From Desulfobacteria bacterium (lineage in GTDB: Bacteria > Desulfobacterota > Desulfobacteria > Desulfobacterales > C00003060), in the NCBI GenBank assembly GCA_030145035.1, contig JAQYWL010000249.1:1-8327 (forward strand): a stretch of DNA of 8,327 nucleotides. Direction: 5' to 3'. The notes under the pieces were generated by a model. That model had not been told where the DNA came from. It worked only from the letters and a program-made list of their open reading frames with translations, and did no database searches. How positions within the stretch are numbered: the stretch's first letter is position 1; every line of letters begins with the position of its first letter. The translations under genes and the position numbers were made by a program. This document shows positions 1 to 6,366 of the stretch, one piece after another.

Positions 1-50
1 ACAATGCCCGCATACACGGCAATGGCGGGCAGGTCTCGCGTTTGTCGCTC

Positions 51-71
51 CTGACACCTGACACCTGACAC
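51..71. repeat. Short tandem repeat, 3 x CTGACAC
   Basis: Three perfect, head-to-tail copies of the heptamer CTGACAC lie at 51-57, 58-64 and 65-71. They sit in the non-coding stretch 1-183 beyond the 3' end of tsaB. Just to the left a 7-bp inverted repeat (TGCCCGC at 5-11, GCGGGCA at 25-31) brackets 13 bp. The 7-bp period matches the unit length of the larger arrays elsewhere in the window, so this may be a small or eroded member of that group. No function is evident. Confidence 0.8.
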
Positions 72-91
72 CAAAAAGTAGGAACAAAAGA

Positions 92-147
92 ACTTATCTC
101 TTGGCGCCCGCATCCTTGATAAGTGTAAACCGAGGAATGAAGGATGC
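92..147. other. Two interlocked inverted repeats downstream of tsaB
   Basis: ACTTATC (92-98) is complementary to GATAAGT (118-124), and GCATCCTT (110-117) is complementary to AAGGATGC (140-147). The second stem's 5' strand lies inside the first stem's loop and directly abuts its 3' strand, which is the order of an H-type pseudoknot; alternatively the two are mutually exclusive hairpins. Read on the minus strand this would form in the tsaB transcript about 35-90 nt after its stop codon. There is no run of U typical of an intrinsic terminator. The inverted repeats are seen; any RNA role is a guess. Confidence 0.35.
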
Positions 148-183
148 CGAAAACGATTCATTATATCTTTTAGGCCTTCCTTG

Positions 184-882
184 TCAATAGTCCCTCCATT
201 TTTTGAGTTTTATTTCAGCATCCGATTTTCGAATATAATGGGGTACCAGCCGTGCAACATCCGCAATCTGACCATCCAGAATCTGTTTCATCCCGATGTA
301 AGCCACTACCGAGCCCCTGACTCTGTTTAGATACGGTGGCGCAAAGTGCGCCAGACTGCCGAGGGTTTCTCTGATCAATTCTCCATACACAATGGCACCA
401 TCGCCCACAAAGAGACACAAACGTTGAATCTGCTTCAGCCATTGTCTCGGTTCTGCCGCACAATCTTCGACTACTCTTTTCCACTTCATGTAACTGGCAG
501 ATTCATAAAGGGCTGTGTATATTTGTCCTTTACGAGCATCCAATACCGGGCAGATTAGATGGGGAAATGAAGGAAACTGGTAGACCAGGGCCTCCAGTGT
601 GGAGACACCTGTGACGGGTTTCTTGGTCGCAAACCCAAACCCCTTAACAGTGCTGATGCCGATCCGCAGACCTGTAAAACTTCCCGGGCCCGTAGTCACG
701 GCAAATCCGTCACATTCGGCAATTGTCAGGCCTGCCATCTCAAGGGTAGCATCAATGGCAGACATTAAGCGTTTTGCATGTGTCTGTGTACTGGTCACCG
801 ACACCCCGGCTAACACCGTATCACCTTCCAAAACCGCCACACTCCCTGTCCGGGTAGATGTATCAACTCCAAGGATCTTCAT
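184..882 (-). CDS. tsaB: tRNA threonylcarbamoyladenosine biosynthesis protein TsaB
   Basis: TsaB is an ASKHA-fold protein that forms the TsaB-TsaD-TsaE complex. The complex transfers the threonylcarbamoyl group from the TsaC/Sua5 product to A37 of ANN-decoding tRNAs (t6A) in the cytoplasm. The 232-residue product begins with the family's N-terminal strand (LGVDTST, residues 4-10), has the diagnostic TGPGSFTGLRIG at 64-75 and PVLDARKGQIY at about 112-122, and ends in the usual LVPHYIRKSDAE region. Length is normal for the family. The ATG at 882 is fixed by the conserved N-terminus, although no clear Shine-Dalgarno precedes it. It lies 88 bp downstream of lon on the same strand, separated by an inverted heptamer array. 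It may be read through from lon or have its own weak promoter; I see no convincing one. It lacks the catalytic metal site found in TsaD, as expected. Confidence 0.95.
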   Translation of the reverse strand: MKILGVDTSTRTGSVAVLEGDTVLAGVSVTSTQTHAKRLMSAIDATLEMAGLTIAECDGFAVTTGPGSFTGLRIGISTVKGFGFATKKPVTGVSTLEALVYQFPSFPHLICPVLDARKGQIYTALYESASYMKWKRVVEDCAAEPRQWLKQIQRLCLFVGDGAIVYGELIRETLGSLAHFAPPYLNRVRGSVVAYIGMKQILDGQIADVARLVPHYIRKSDAEIKLKKWRDY

Positions 883-895
883 GTCAGTTCACGGT

Positions 896-977
896 AAGCT
901 CAAAGCTGAAAGCTGAAAGCTGAAAGCATGGGAAGAAGGCTTATTACTTTGAGCTTTCAGCTTTGAGCTTTCAGCTT
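896..977. repeat. Inverted AGCTSAA heptamer array between lon and tsaB
   Basis: The left arm (896-926) is a run of AGCTSAA units (S is C or G). The right arm (947-977) is the same unit in reverse complement, and the loop is 928-946. The arms are complementary at 28 of 31 positions, and all three mismatches fall on the variable S position. The right arm runs into lon: the stop codon (971-973) and the final Ser codon (974-976) lie inside it. In the lon-tsaB transcript this would fold into a long hairpin, but no U-tract follows. It could protect the lon 3' end or attenuate readthrough into tsaB. Confidence 0.85.
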
Positions 978-3367
978 CCTTGCTTCCTGACGGGCTTTTC
1001 TTTCAGGGCAATTCTCAAGACCTCGTCCACATGACTTACCGGCAAAAAGGCAAGTTTGCGCTTGATGTTTGAGGGAATTTCGCTCAGATCCTTCTTGTTT
1101 TTCTCAGGGATAATGACGTTGTGCACATCGGCCCTGAGCGCTGCCAATGCCTTTTCCTTTAGCCCCCCTACCGGGAGTATGCGCCCACGGAGGGTGATCT
1201 CTCCGGTCATGGCCACATCCCTGTTCACCGGTCGCCCACTCAAGGTGGAAGCCAACGCTGTGACCATGGTGGCCCCGGCCGAAGGCCCGTCCTTGGGAAT
1301 CGCCCCTGCGGGAACGTGTATATGAATGTCAATGTCCTGGTAAAAATTATCGCTAACTCCAAGGGCCTTTGCGTTAGAGCGGGCATAAGTCAGAGCGGCC
1401 TTTGCAGATTCCTGCATCACCTCTCCGAGTTGGCCTGTAAGGATCAAGTCACCCTTTCCTTTCATTGTAGAAGCCTCTACGTACAGTACCTCTCCCCCGG
1501 CTTGAGTCCACGCCAGTCCTGTGGCAACTCCAACCTCATGTGATTCCTGATCCAATTCGGGGAGGTATCTCGGCACACCCAGGTAGCGGTGAAGATTGGC
1601 GCAGGTGATGGTGAACGGCCCCTTCTCGCCTTCAGCCACTTTGCGGGCCACCTTGCGGCATATGGTGCCGATCTCTCGTTCCAGGTTCCTGAGGCCAGCC
1701 TCTAAGGTATACTGCGATATGATGTTCCGTAGCGCCTTTAGGCCAATCCTTACATGTCTTGAGGTGATCCCGTTTTCCTTGGTCTGGCGCGGGATTAAGA
1801 ACTGTTGGGCAATGGCAAGTTTTTCTTCTTCCGTATATCCGGCAAGCTCTATAGTCTCCATCCGATCTTTCAAGGCCGGGTGGATGGGGTCGCTTAGGTT
1901 GGCAGTGGTGATAAACATAACCTTTGACAAATCAAAGGGAGTGTTCAGATAGTGGTCACTGAAGCTGACATTTTGTTCTGGATCGAGGACTTCAAGCAGG
2001 GCAGCGGATGGGTCCCCGCGGAAATCGGCACCAATCTTATCCACTTCATCCATCATGAATACAGGGTTGTTCGTACCGCACTGCTTCAAGCCGTAAATGA
2101 TCCGTCCGGGCATCGCACCGATGTAAGTCCGGCGGTGCCCCCTGATTTCGGCCTCGTCCCTAATACCACCCAAGGAAATGCGAAAGAACTTCCGGTTCAT
2201 AGCCCTTGCAATTGATCGCCCCAGAGAGGTCTTGCCCACTCCGGGAGGCCCCACAAAACAGAGTATGGGACCCTTCATTTGCTTGTTGAGCTTCCGCACA
2301 CTCAGGTATTCCAGGATACGATCCTTTACCTTCTGGAGATCATAATGGTCCTCATCCAGGACCTGCTGAGCCTTCTTTATATCCAGGACTTCTTTGGTCG
2401 ATTTGCTCCAGGGGACCTCAACCAGCCAATCAAGGTAAGTACGCACAATGGAGGCTTCGGCAGCATCGGGGTGCATCTGCTCGAGGCGCTTTAATTGCTT
2501 AAAGGCCTCTTTTTTAGCCCCCTTTGACATCTTGGCCTTCTTGATCTTCTTGGTATATTCTGAAATCTCCTGGACCTTTTCGTCAAAATCTCCCAATTCT
2601 TTGTGGATGGCCCGCATCTGCTCCCTGAGAAAATACTCTCGCTGGGTCTTCGAGATCTCTTCCCTGGCATCTGACTGGATCTTGGCCTGTATGGAAGAGA
2701 CTTCCAATTCCTTGCTCAGGAGTTCGTTGACTTGATGAAGCTTCTGAATTGGATCATTCATCTCCAGAAGACTTTGGGCTTGTTCTACCTTCAACTTGAG
2801 GTTTGAGGCTACCAAATCTGCCAATCGCCCCGGCTCATCAATTCCGCTCAAAATGGCGCTCACATCACCGGTCAGCTCGCCTCGCAAGTCAAGAATCTTC
2901 TCGGTCTGTTCACAGGCATTGCGCATGAGTGCTTCGGCCTCAACGCTTGTCTTCTCTACTTCCTGTTCGGGAATCTGTTCGATTCTGACCTGGTAGAAAG
3001 GCTTTGTTTCTGTATAATCTATTATCCGAGCCTTGCCTAAGCCCTGGACCAAGGCCTTGACCCGGCCGTCTGGAAGCTTGAACATCCGCATAATCATGGC
3101 CACCGTACCCACCCTGTAAATCTCCTTAGGTGTGGGGTTTTCAGCCGTAACGTCACTTTGGGTGACCAGAAGAAGGAGGCGATCTCTGGCCATAGCTGCA
3201 TCCACGGCGCGAATCGACTTGTCTCTACCGACAAACAGGGGCAGGACCATATACGTAAACACAACCACGTCACGCACGGGAAGGAGGGGGAGTACATCCG
3301 GGATCTCTATGGGTTCACCATTTTCTTGTATGATGTCAATGGAATCCACGCTATGTGTTTGTGCCAT
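971..3367 (-). CDS. lon: ATP-dependent Lon protease (endopeptidase La)
   Basis: Lon is a cytoplasmic homohexameric AAA+ serine protease that degrades misfolded and selected regulatory proteins. The 798-residue product (E. coli Lon has 784) shows the LonN substrate-binding domain (about 25-215, starting at PDVLPLLPVRDVVVF) and a coiled linker (about 215-300). The AAA+ module follows, with Walker A GPPGVGKT at 373-380 and Walker B MMDEVDK with D440 and E441. The LonP domain holds the catalytic dyad S696 in PKDGPSAGA and K739 in GGLKEK; the 43-residue spacing equals that of E. coli S679/K722. The ATG at 3367 has a strong GGAGG Shine-Dalgarno 7 nt upstream. All key residues are present, so it should be active. 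It is transcribed away from the prepilin peptidase gene and towards tsaB. Its last codon and stop lie in a repeat array, giving the C-terminus RKQGS. Confidence 0.98.
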   Translation of the reverse strand: MAQTHSVDSIDIIQENGEPIEIPDVLPLLPVRDVVVFTYMVLPLFVGRDKSIRAVDAAMARDRLLLLVTQSDVTAENPTPKEIYRVGTVAMIMRMFKLPDGRVKALVQGLGKARIIDYTETKPFYQVRIEQIPEQEVEKTSVEAEALMRNACEQTEKILDLRGELTGDVSAILSGIDEPGRLADLVASNLKLKVEQAQSLLEMNDPIQKLHQVNELLSKELEVSSIQAKIQSDAREEISKTQREYFLREQMRAIHKELGDFDEKVQEISEYTKKIKKAKMSKGAKKEAFKQLKRLEQMHPDAAEASIVRTYLDWLVEVPWSKSTKEVLDIKKAQQVLDEDHYDLQKVKDRILEYLSVRKLNKQMKGPILCFVGPPGVGKTSLGRSIARAMNRKFFRISLGGIRDEAEIRGHRRTYIGAMPGRIIYGLKQCGTNNPVFMMDEVDKIGADFRGDPSAALLEVLDPEQNVSFSDHYLNTPFDLSKVMFITTANLSDPIHPALKDRMETIELAGYTEEEKLAIAQQFLIPRQTKENGITSRHVRIGLKALRNIISQYTLEAGLRNLEREIGTICRKVARKVAEGEKGPFTITCANLHRYLGVPRYLPELDQESHEVGVATGLAWTQAGGEVLYVEASTMKGKGDLILTGQLGEVMQESAKAALTYARSNAKALGVSDNFYQDIDIHIHVPAGAIPKDGPSAGATMVTALASTLSGRPVNRDVAMTGEITLRGRILPVGGLKEKALAALRADVHNVIIPEKNKKDLSEIPSNIKRKLAFLPVSHVDEVLRIALKEKPVRKQGS

Positions 3368-3374
3368 GCAGGTT

Positions 3375-3379
3375 CCTCC
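3375..3379 (-). promoter_or_regulatory. Strong ribosome binding site of lon
   Basis: CCTCC on the plus strand reads GGAGG on the minus strand, 7 nt before the lon ATG. It is the best Shine-Dalgarno in the window and confirms the lon start. By contrast, tsaB and the histidine kinase have no clear one. Confidence 0.85.
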
Positions 3380-3419
3380 GTTTCCGTTTGGCCCGTTGAG
3401 CCCCTAAGTTGAAACATAT

Positions 3420-3447
3420 ATTATAAGGCATCATATCTTGATGACAA
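3420..3447 (-). promoter_or_regulatory. Predicted sigma70-type promoter of lon
   Basis: On the minus strand, TTGTCA (3442-3447; 5 of 6 matches to the -35 consensus) is followed after 16 bp by a perfect TATAAT -10 (3420-3425). A start near 3413 would give a leader of about 45 nt ending in the strong ribosome binding site. The surrounding 3400-3510 is AT-rich. No CIRCE operator (TTAGCACTC-N9-GAGTGCTAA) or convincing sigma32 site was seen, so heat-shock control of lon is not evident from sequence. Confidence 0.6.
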
Positions 3448-3506
3448 CAAAAATCTTGATTTTTTGACCTATTCTCTATACTTATCTTTTGAATGTTTAT
3501 CATATT

Positions 3507-3659
3507 TGATGGTCTCGTAAAAAGTCCAAATTAGACGGCAAAGTAAAAAGCTCCAAATTCAAGGCGCGCAAATCGTGAGGAATGAGGCGTACTTATGGTA
3601 CGCCGCAGTGACGAAGGATGCAGCGCAACACAGAAGTTGGACTTTTTACGAAGCCGTCA
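3507..3659. mobile_element. MITE-like palindromic element, 153 bp, non-coding
   Basis: The ends are 23-bp terminal inverted repeats (3507-3529 and 3637-3659) matching at 20 of 23 positions around a shared core CGTAAAAAGTCCAA. Inside is a perfect 7-bp hairpin, GGCGTAC (3586-3592) and GTACGCC (3598-3604), with a 5-nt loop. A near-direct repeat of the core also occurs (GTAAAAAGTCCAAATT at 3517-3532; with one extra C at 3543-3559). It encodes no transposase, so it would be mobilised in trans if at all. It resembles intergenic repeats I remember from Desulfobacterota genomes, an association I could not verify. It lies in the divergent lon/prepilin peptidase region, upstream of the lon promoter. 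Flanking target-site duplications are not obvious. Confidence 0.7.
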
Positions 3660-3700
3660 TATTTCCCTTTTGCAAAGCCGGTCGAGCCCGTTTGGTATTA

Positions 3701-3840
3701 GCTGAAAGCTCAAGGCCCGCCCTGGCGCGACAGTGCAGGAGGGGTCTGAGCATACAAAAACCCGGTCTGGGCCAGGGCTGAAAGCTGAAAGCCAGAAATC
3801 CTTTGCTTGCTTTGAGCTTTGACCTTTCAGCTTTGAGCTT
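3701..3840. repeat. Interrupted AGCTSAA heptamer array upstream of prepilin peptidase
   Basis: Units of the same AGCTSAA family as at 896-977 recur here. A two-unit fragment GCTGAAAGCTCAA lies at 3701-3713, then GGCTGAAAGCTGAAAGCC at 3776-3793, then inverted units at 3809-3840 (GAGCTTTGACCTTTCAGC and following). The roughly 60 bp between the first two blocks is GC-rich, unlike the array, and contains an 8-bp inverted repeat GCCCTGGC (3719-3726) / GCCAGGGC (3771-3778). That pattern suggests an insertion into an older array. The array ends 18 bp before the TTG start at 3859, so it would lie in the leader of that mRNA. Positions 3660-3700 hold nothing I recognise. Confidence 0.7.
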
Positions 3841-3858
3841 CTTGTTGTGGGGTAGACC

Positions 3859-4632
3859 TTGGTTATTGAGCTTGTCATCTTTTTGTTCGGCATGGCAGTG
3901 GGCAGTTTTCTGAATGTGTGTATTTACCGTCTTCCCCGGTCGATTTCTCTGATACGCCCACGATCTATGTGTCCAAGCTGCCAGGCCAAGATCGCCTTTT
4001 ATGATAACGTCCCTGTGGCAAGCTATCTTTGGCTTCGAGGGCGATGTCGGCATTGCGGAACCGCAATCTCCTTGAGATATCCCCTAATTGAGCTTGTATC
4101 GGGCCTGTTTGCGGTTGCGATCTTTACACGCTATGGCCTCTCTTGGGAAGGCTTTCTTCTGTACGGACTGGTCGCGGCCCTTCTGGTGATCACCTTCATT
4201 GACATTGATCATCAAATAATCCCCGATGTGATTACCTACCCTGGTATCGGGGTCGGATTCCTCGCGTCGTTCGTCCTTGGTCACATCACGTATAAAGAGT
4301 CCTTGTTTGGGATCGTCTTAGGCGGAGGCATTCTATTTTTAGTTGCATCGGGTTACTATTTGCTGACCAAAAGGGAAGGGATGGGTGGTGGTGATATCAA
4401 GTTACTTGCCATGATTGGCGCGTTTTTGGGCTGGAAAGGCGTCATATTTACAATCTTTGTCGGATCAGCTATTGGAACCGTAGTGGGCGCGGCTTTGGCC
4501 CTCCGCACGCAAAGGGGGCGAAGGCTGCCGATCCCCTTTGGTCCCTTTCTTAGCCTTGGTGCGCTGCTTTTTCTGTTTTTCGGGCCGCAAATCATTGGCT
4601 GGTATGTAGCCTTAATGGGGTGGAAGCCTTGA
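3859..4632 (+). CDS. pilD: Prepilin peptidase (A24 family leader peptidase / N-methyltransferase)
   Basis: This polytopic inner-membrane aspartyl protease cleaves the short leader of type IV prepilins or type II secretion pseudopilins and usually N-methylates the new N-terminal Phe. The 257 residues show the N-terminal segment GSFLNVCIYRLP (about 15-26) and a zinc-binding pair of CxxC motifs (C38/C41 and C63/C66) in the cytoplasmic loop of bifunctional enzymes. The two aspartyl motifs are FIDIDHQIIPD (113-123) and GMGGGDIK (174-181, D179). About eight hydrophobic segments are present. An in-frame TAG at 3853-3855 rules out a further upstream start. TTG at 3859 is chosen because it completes the first membrane segment, with a weak GGGG at 3849-3852; ATG at 3892 would truncate that segment. 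No pilin or secretion genes are in the window, so its partners are elsewhere, and pilD versus gspO cannot be decided. Confidence 0.93.
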   Translation: MVIELVIFLFGMAVGSFLNVCIYRLPRSISLIRPRSMCPSCQAKIAFYDNVPVASYLWLRGRCRHCGTAISLRYPLIELVSGLFAVAIFTRYGLSWEGFLLYGLVAALLVITFIDIDHQIIPDVITYPGIGVGFLASFVLGHITYKESLFGIVLGGGILFLVASGYYLLTKREGMGGGDIKLLAMIGAFLGWKGVIFTIFVGSAIGTVVGAALALRTQRGRRLPIPFGPFLSLGALLFLFFGPQIIGWYVALMGWKP

Positions 4633-4655
4633 AGGAACTTGCGTGCTTCGCCCTA

Positions 4656-4743
4656 ATTGGAGTATTGGAGTGATGGAATGATGGAACGATAGAATGATGA
4701 CACTTTGTTCGCTATCCACTACTCCAGTACTCCAACACTCCAT
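4656..4743. repeat. Inverted TGGARTRN octamer array between prepilin peptidase and histidine kinase
   Basis: The left arm has five octamers in strict 8-bp register at 4656-4695, beginning with two identical ATTGGAGT units and decaying to GATGGAAT, GATGGAAC and GATAGAAT. The right arm (about 4715-4743) has three and a half octamers of the form TCCANNAC, the reverse complement of the same unit. The two arms therefore fold on one another around a loop near 4696-4714. It begins 24 bp after the prepilin peptidase stop and could separate that gene from the kinase operon. The rest of the gap (4744-4800) holds only a weak -10-like TATAGT (4778-4783) without a matching -35. Confidence 0.8.
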
Positions 4744-4800
4744 GTGAATGGCATAAATCGACTGGGATGAAAGCGCCTATAGTTTTAACGCGTTGTAAAA

Positions 4801-6366
4801 ATGCCAAAACGTACATTTAGCCCGGGCCTTCGGACCGAAATTTTGCTGAGTCTAACCGTTCTCCTGGTAGCTGCCATGACCTTGACCAGCTTTGTTATTT
4901 TGAAGATCACGGAGCGGGATCTACTTAGGTATAAGACGGCTGATGGCATGGAAGTCGTCCGAAGGATACAAACGGCTGTCGGGGACAGTAGAAAACAGGC
5001 CGGTCCGGCCTCTCTTGAACTGTTAAAGGAACGCCTTCGCGAAGGTATTTCCTGGATGGGCCATTCAGGACTGTACGATGAGATCGTTGTGGTCGGAAAG
5101 GATGGCTCGGTATGGGTTGGTAAGGAGCATCCAAAGTGGTCAAACGAGCCTGGCGACAGTCAAATTGCCAGCGTCTTTAGGACGGTAAAGCCCAGCACAA
5201 AGATAAACAGGGAACGCACCCTGCTTACTATTACAGCTCCCCTCTTTGCCGATGGACAATGCATTGCGGCCGTCACAGTGCCTGTTCGCATTGATGCGGT
5301 AAGCCAGGGGTTGACGACGTCCCGTCGCCTCATCTGGTTTTACATAGGCTTGAATGTGCTGGTGCTTGTTGTCTTTGGAAACTTTTTCCTGTCCAGGATC
5401 GTGATCCGGCCCATCAAGCGCCTGGTCAAGATAGCCGATCATTTCGAAGAAACCGATCTCTTTTCCATGATGGGCAAGAGCGATCGGAATGAGATTGCGC
5501 ACCTCACCATGGCCCTTAATAGGATGCTAAAGAGGCTTGCGGAAAGCAAGGAGCGCCTGGAGGACCATATTCGTTCTCTGGAAGCGGCTAACGTGGATCT
5601 CAAGCAGGCCAGGGAGGAAGTGTTGCGCTCAGAAAAGCTCTCTTCTTTGGGCCGGCTTGCCGCAGGTGTGGCCCACGAAGTCGGCAATCCGATGGGAGCT
5701 ATCCTGGGCTATACGAATTTGTTGACGGATCACGTGGCAGACAACCCGGAAGCCATCGATTATCTCAGGCGGATCGAGAAGGATGTGACGAGAATCAATA
5801 CCATCGTCCGCGAACTCCTCGATTTCTCAAGGCCCTCGCCATCTGAGCCGGCCCCCGTGGACATAAATGCCCTGGTGATGGAGAGCACATCTTTTCTTGC
5901 AGGTCAAAGCCTGATGGCGTCTGTTAAGATTGACACGCAACTTGAGCAAGGTGTTGGGATGGTGCGGGCGGATGCCAACCAATTGAAACAGGTTTTGATC
6001 AATCTAATGCTTAACGCCCGTGACGCCATGGAAGAAGGAGGAGCCCTGACGATTGCTACCAGACGAATTTTTCCTATGACAAAGGGGACAGGTTCAGACC
6101 AGCACCCAACAGAGTTCATTGAAATTTCTGTTTCCGATACGGGCAAGGGGATTGCCGCCTCTGAACTCAACAAGATTTTTGACCCGTTCTATACCACAAA
6201 ACCCCCGGGCCAGGGGACCGGCTTAGGGCTTGCCATCAGTCTGCGCATTATTGAAACATTTGGTGGCAGCATCCACGTGGAAAGCGTTGAAGGTAAGGGT
6301 AGCACCTTCACGGTTAAACTTCCCCTATGGGAGCCTGACCATGATACCGAACGTAGTGACCATTGA
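4801..6366 (+). CDS. Membrane sensor histidine kinase, HEVGNP class (NtrB/AtoS/ZraS-like)
   Basis: This is a two-component sensor kinase of 521 residues. Visible in order are TM1 (about 13-35), a periplasmic domain (about 36-176) with single-Cache/PDC-like features (EIVVVGKDGSVWVG at 94-107, TITAPLFADG at 143-152), TM2 (about 177-199), HAMP (about 200-253), a coiled coil (about 240-280) and HisKA with phospho-acceptor H292 in AHEVGNP. The HATPase has N401/N405 in NLMLNARDAM, DTGKGI (446-451), FDPFYTTK (460-467) and GQGTGLGLAI (470-479). The HExxNP type usually pairs with NtrC-family sigma54 activators, but no response regulator lies in the window. ATG 4801 is the only start, because TAA at 4786-4788 closes the frame and no other start codon intervenes; its Shine-Dalgarno is poor. 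Its 3' end overlaps alr by 26 bp. The ligand is unknown; coupling to alr suggests envelope sensing, which is inference. Confidence 0.92.
   Translation: MPKRTFSPGLRTEILLSLTVLLVAAMTLTSFVILKITERDLLRYKTADGMEVVRRIQTAVGDSRKQAGPASLELLKERLREGISWMGHSGLYDEIVVVGKDGSVWVGKEHPKWSNEPGDSQIASVFRTVKPSTKINRERTLLTITAPLFADGQCIAAVTVPVRIDAVSQGLTTSRRLIWFYIGLNVLVLVVFGNFFLSRIVIRPIKRLVKIADHFEETDLFSMMGKSDRNEIAHLTMALNRMLKRLAESKERLEDHIRSLEAANVDLKQAREEVLRSEKLSSLGRLAAGVAHEVGNPMGAILGYTNLLTDHVADNPEAIDYLRRIEKDVTRINTIVRELLDFSRPSPSEPAPVDINALVMESTSFLAGQSLMASVKIDTQLEQGVGMVRADANQLKQVLINLMLNARDAMEEGGALTIATRRIFPMTKGTGSDQHPTEFIEISVSDTGKGIAASELNKIFDPFYTTKPPGQGTGLGLAISLRIIETFGGSIHVESVEGKGSTFTVKLPLWEPDHDTERSDH
6329..6333 (+). promoter_or_regulatory. 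Ribosome binding site of alr inside the kinase gene
   Basis: GGGAG lies 7 nt before ATG 6341 and decides this start over in-frame upstream codons reaching back to 6230, which have no family similarity. Because it lies within the histidine kinase coding sequence, ribosomes ending at 6366 can re-initiate, so the two genes are probably translationally coupled. Confidence 0.75.

Noticed and set aside
599..916. 105-residue plus-strand open frame opposite tsaB
   Set aside because: It is antisense to tsaB, whose conserved motifs occupy the same bases; it has no ribosome site or family resemblance.
3368..3506. Heat-shock operator (CIRCE) or other known lon control site
   Set aside because: No TTAGCACTC-type inverted repeat or clear sigma32 site was found; only a sigma70-like promoter is supported.
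3723..3737. Possible sigma54 promoter (TGGCGCG...GTGCA) upstream of the prepilin peptidase gene
   Set aside because: The invariant GG and GC are separated by 9 bp instead of the required 10, and the -12 part is poor.
3575..3781. 68-residue plus-strand open frame between lon and the prepilin peptidase gene
   Set aside because: It starts inside the palindromic repeat element and runs through its terminal repeat and the GC-rich block, with no ribosome site and no recognisable domain. It is most likely a spurious frame created by the repeat.
3646..4053. 135-residue minus-strand open frame overlapping the prepilin peptidase start
   Set aside because: It is antisense to a clear family member, and part of it is translated heptamer array (repeated KLKA-like residues). 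There is no independent coding evidence.
4656..4743. CRISPR array
   Set aside because: Units are 8 bp, contiguous and degenerate, with no spacers and no cas genes; the same holds for the other arrays.
6230..6340. Longer alanine racemase with 37 extra N-terminal residues
   Set aside because: The extension lies wholly within the kinase gene in another frame, resembles nothing in the family, and lacks a ribosome site; ATG 6341 has a good one and the canonical N-terminus.
4801..6366. Assignment of the kinase as PilS because it follows a prepilin peptidase gene
   Set aside because: PilS has several N-terminal membrane segments and a PAS domain, while this protein has two membrane segments around a periplasmic domain; no pilR or pilin gene is adjacent.
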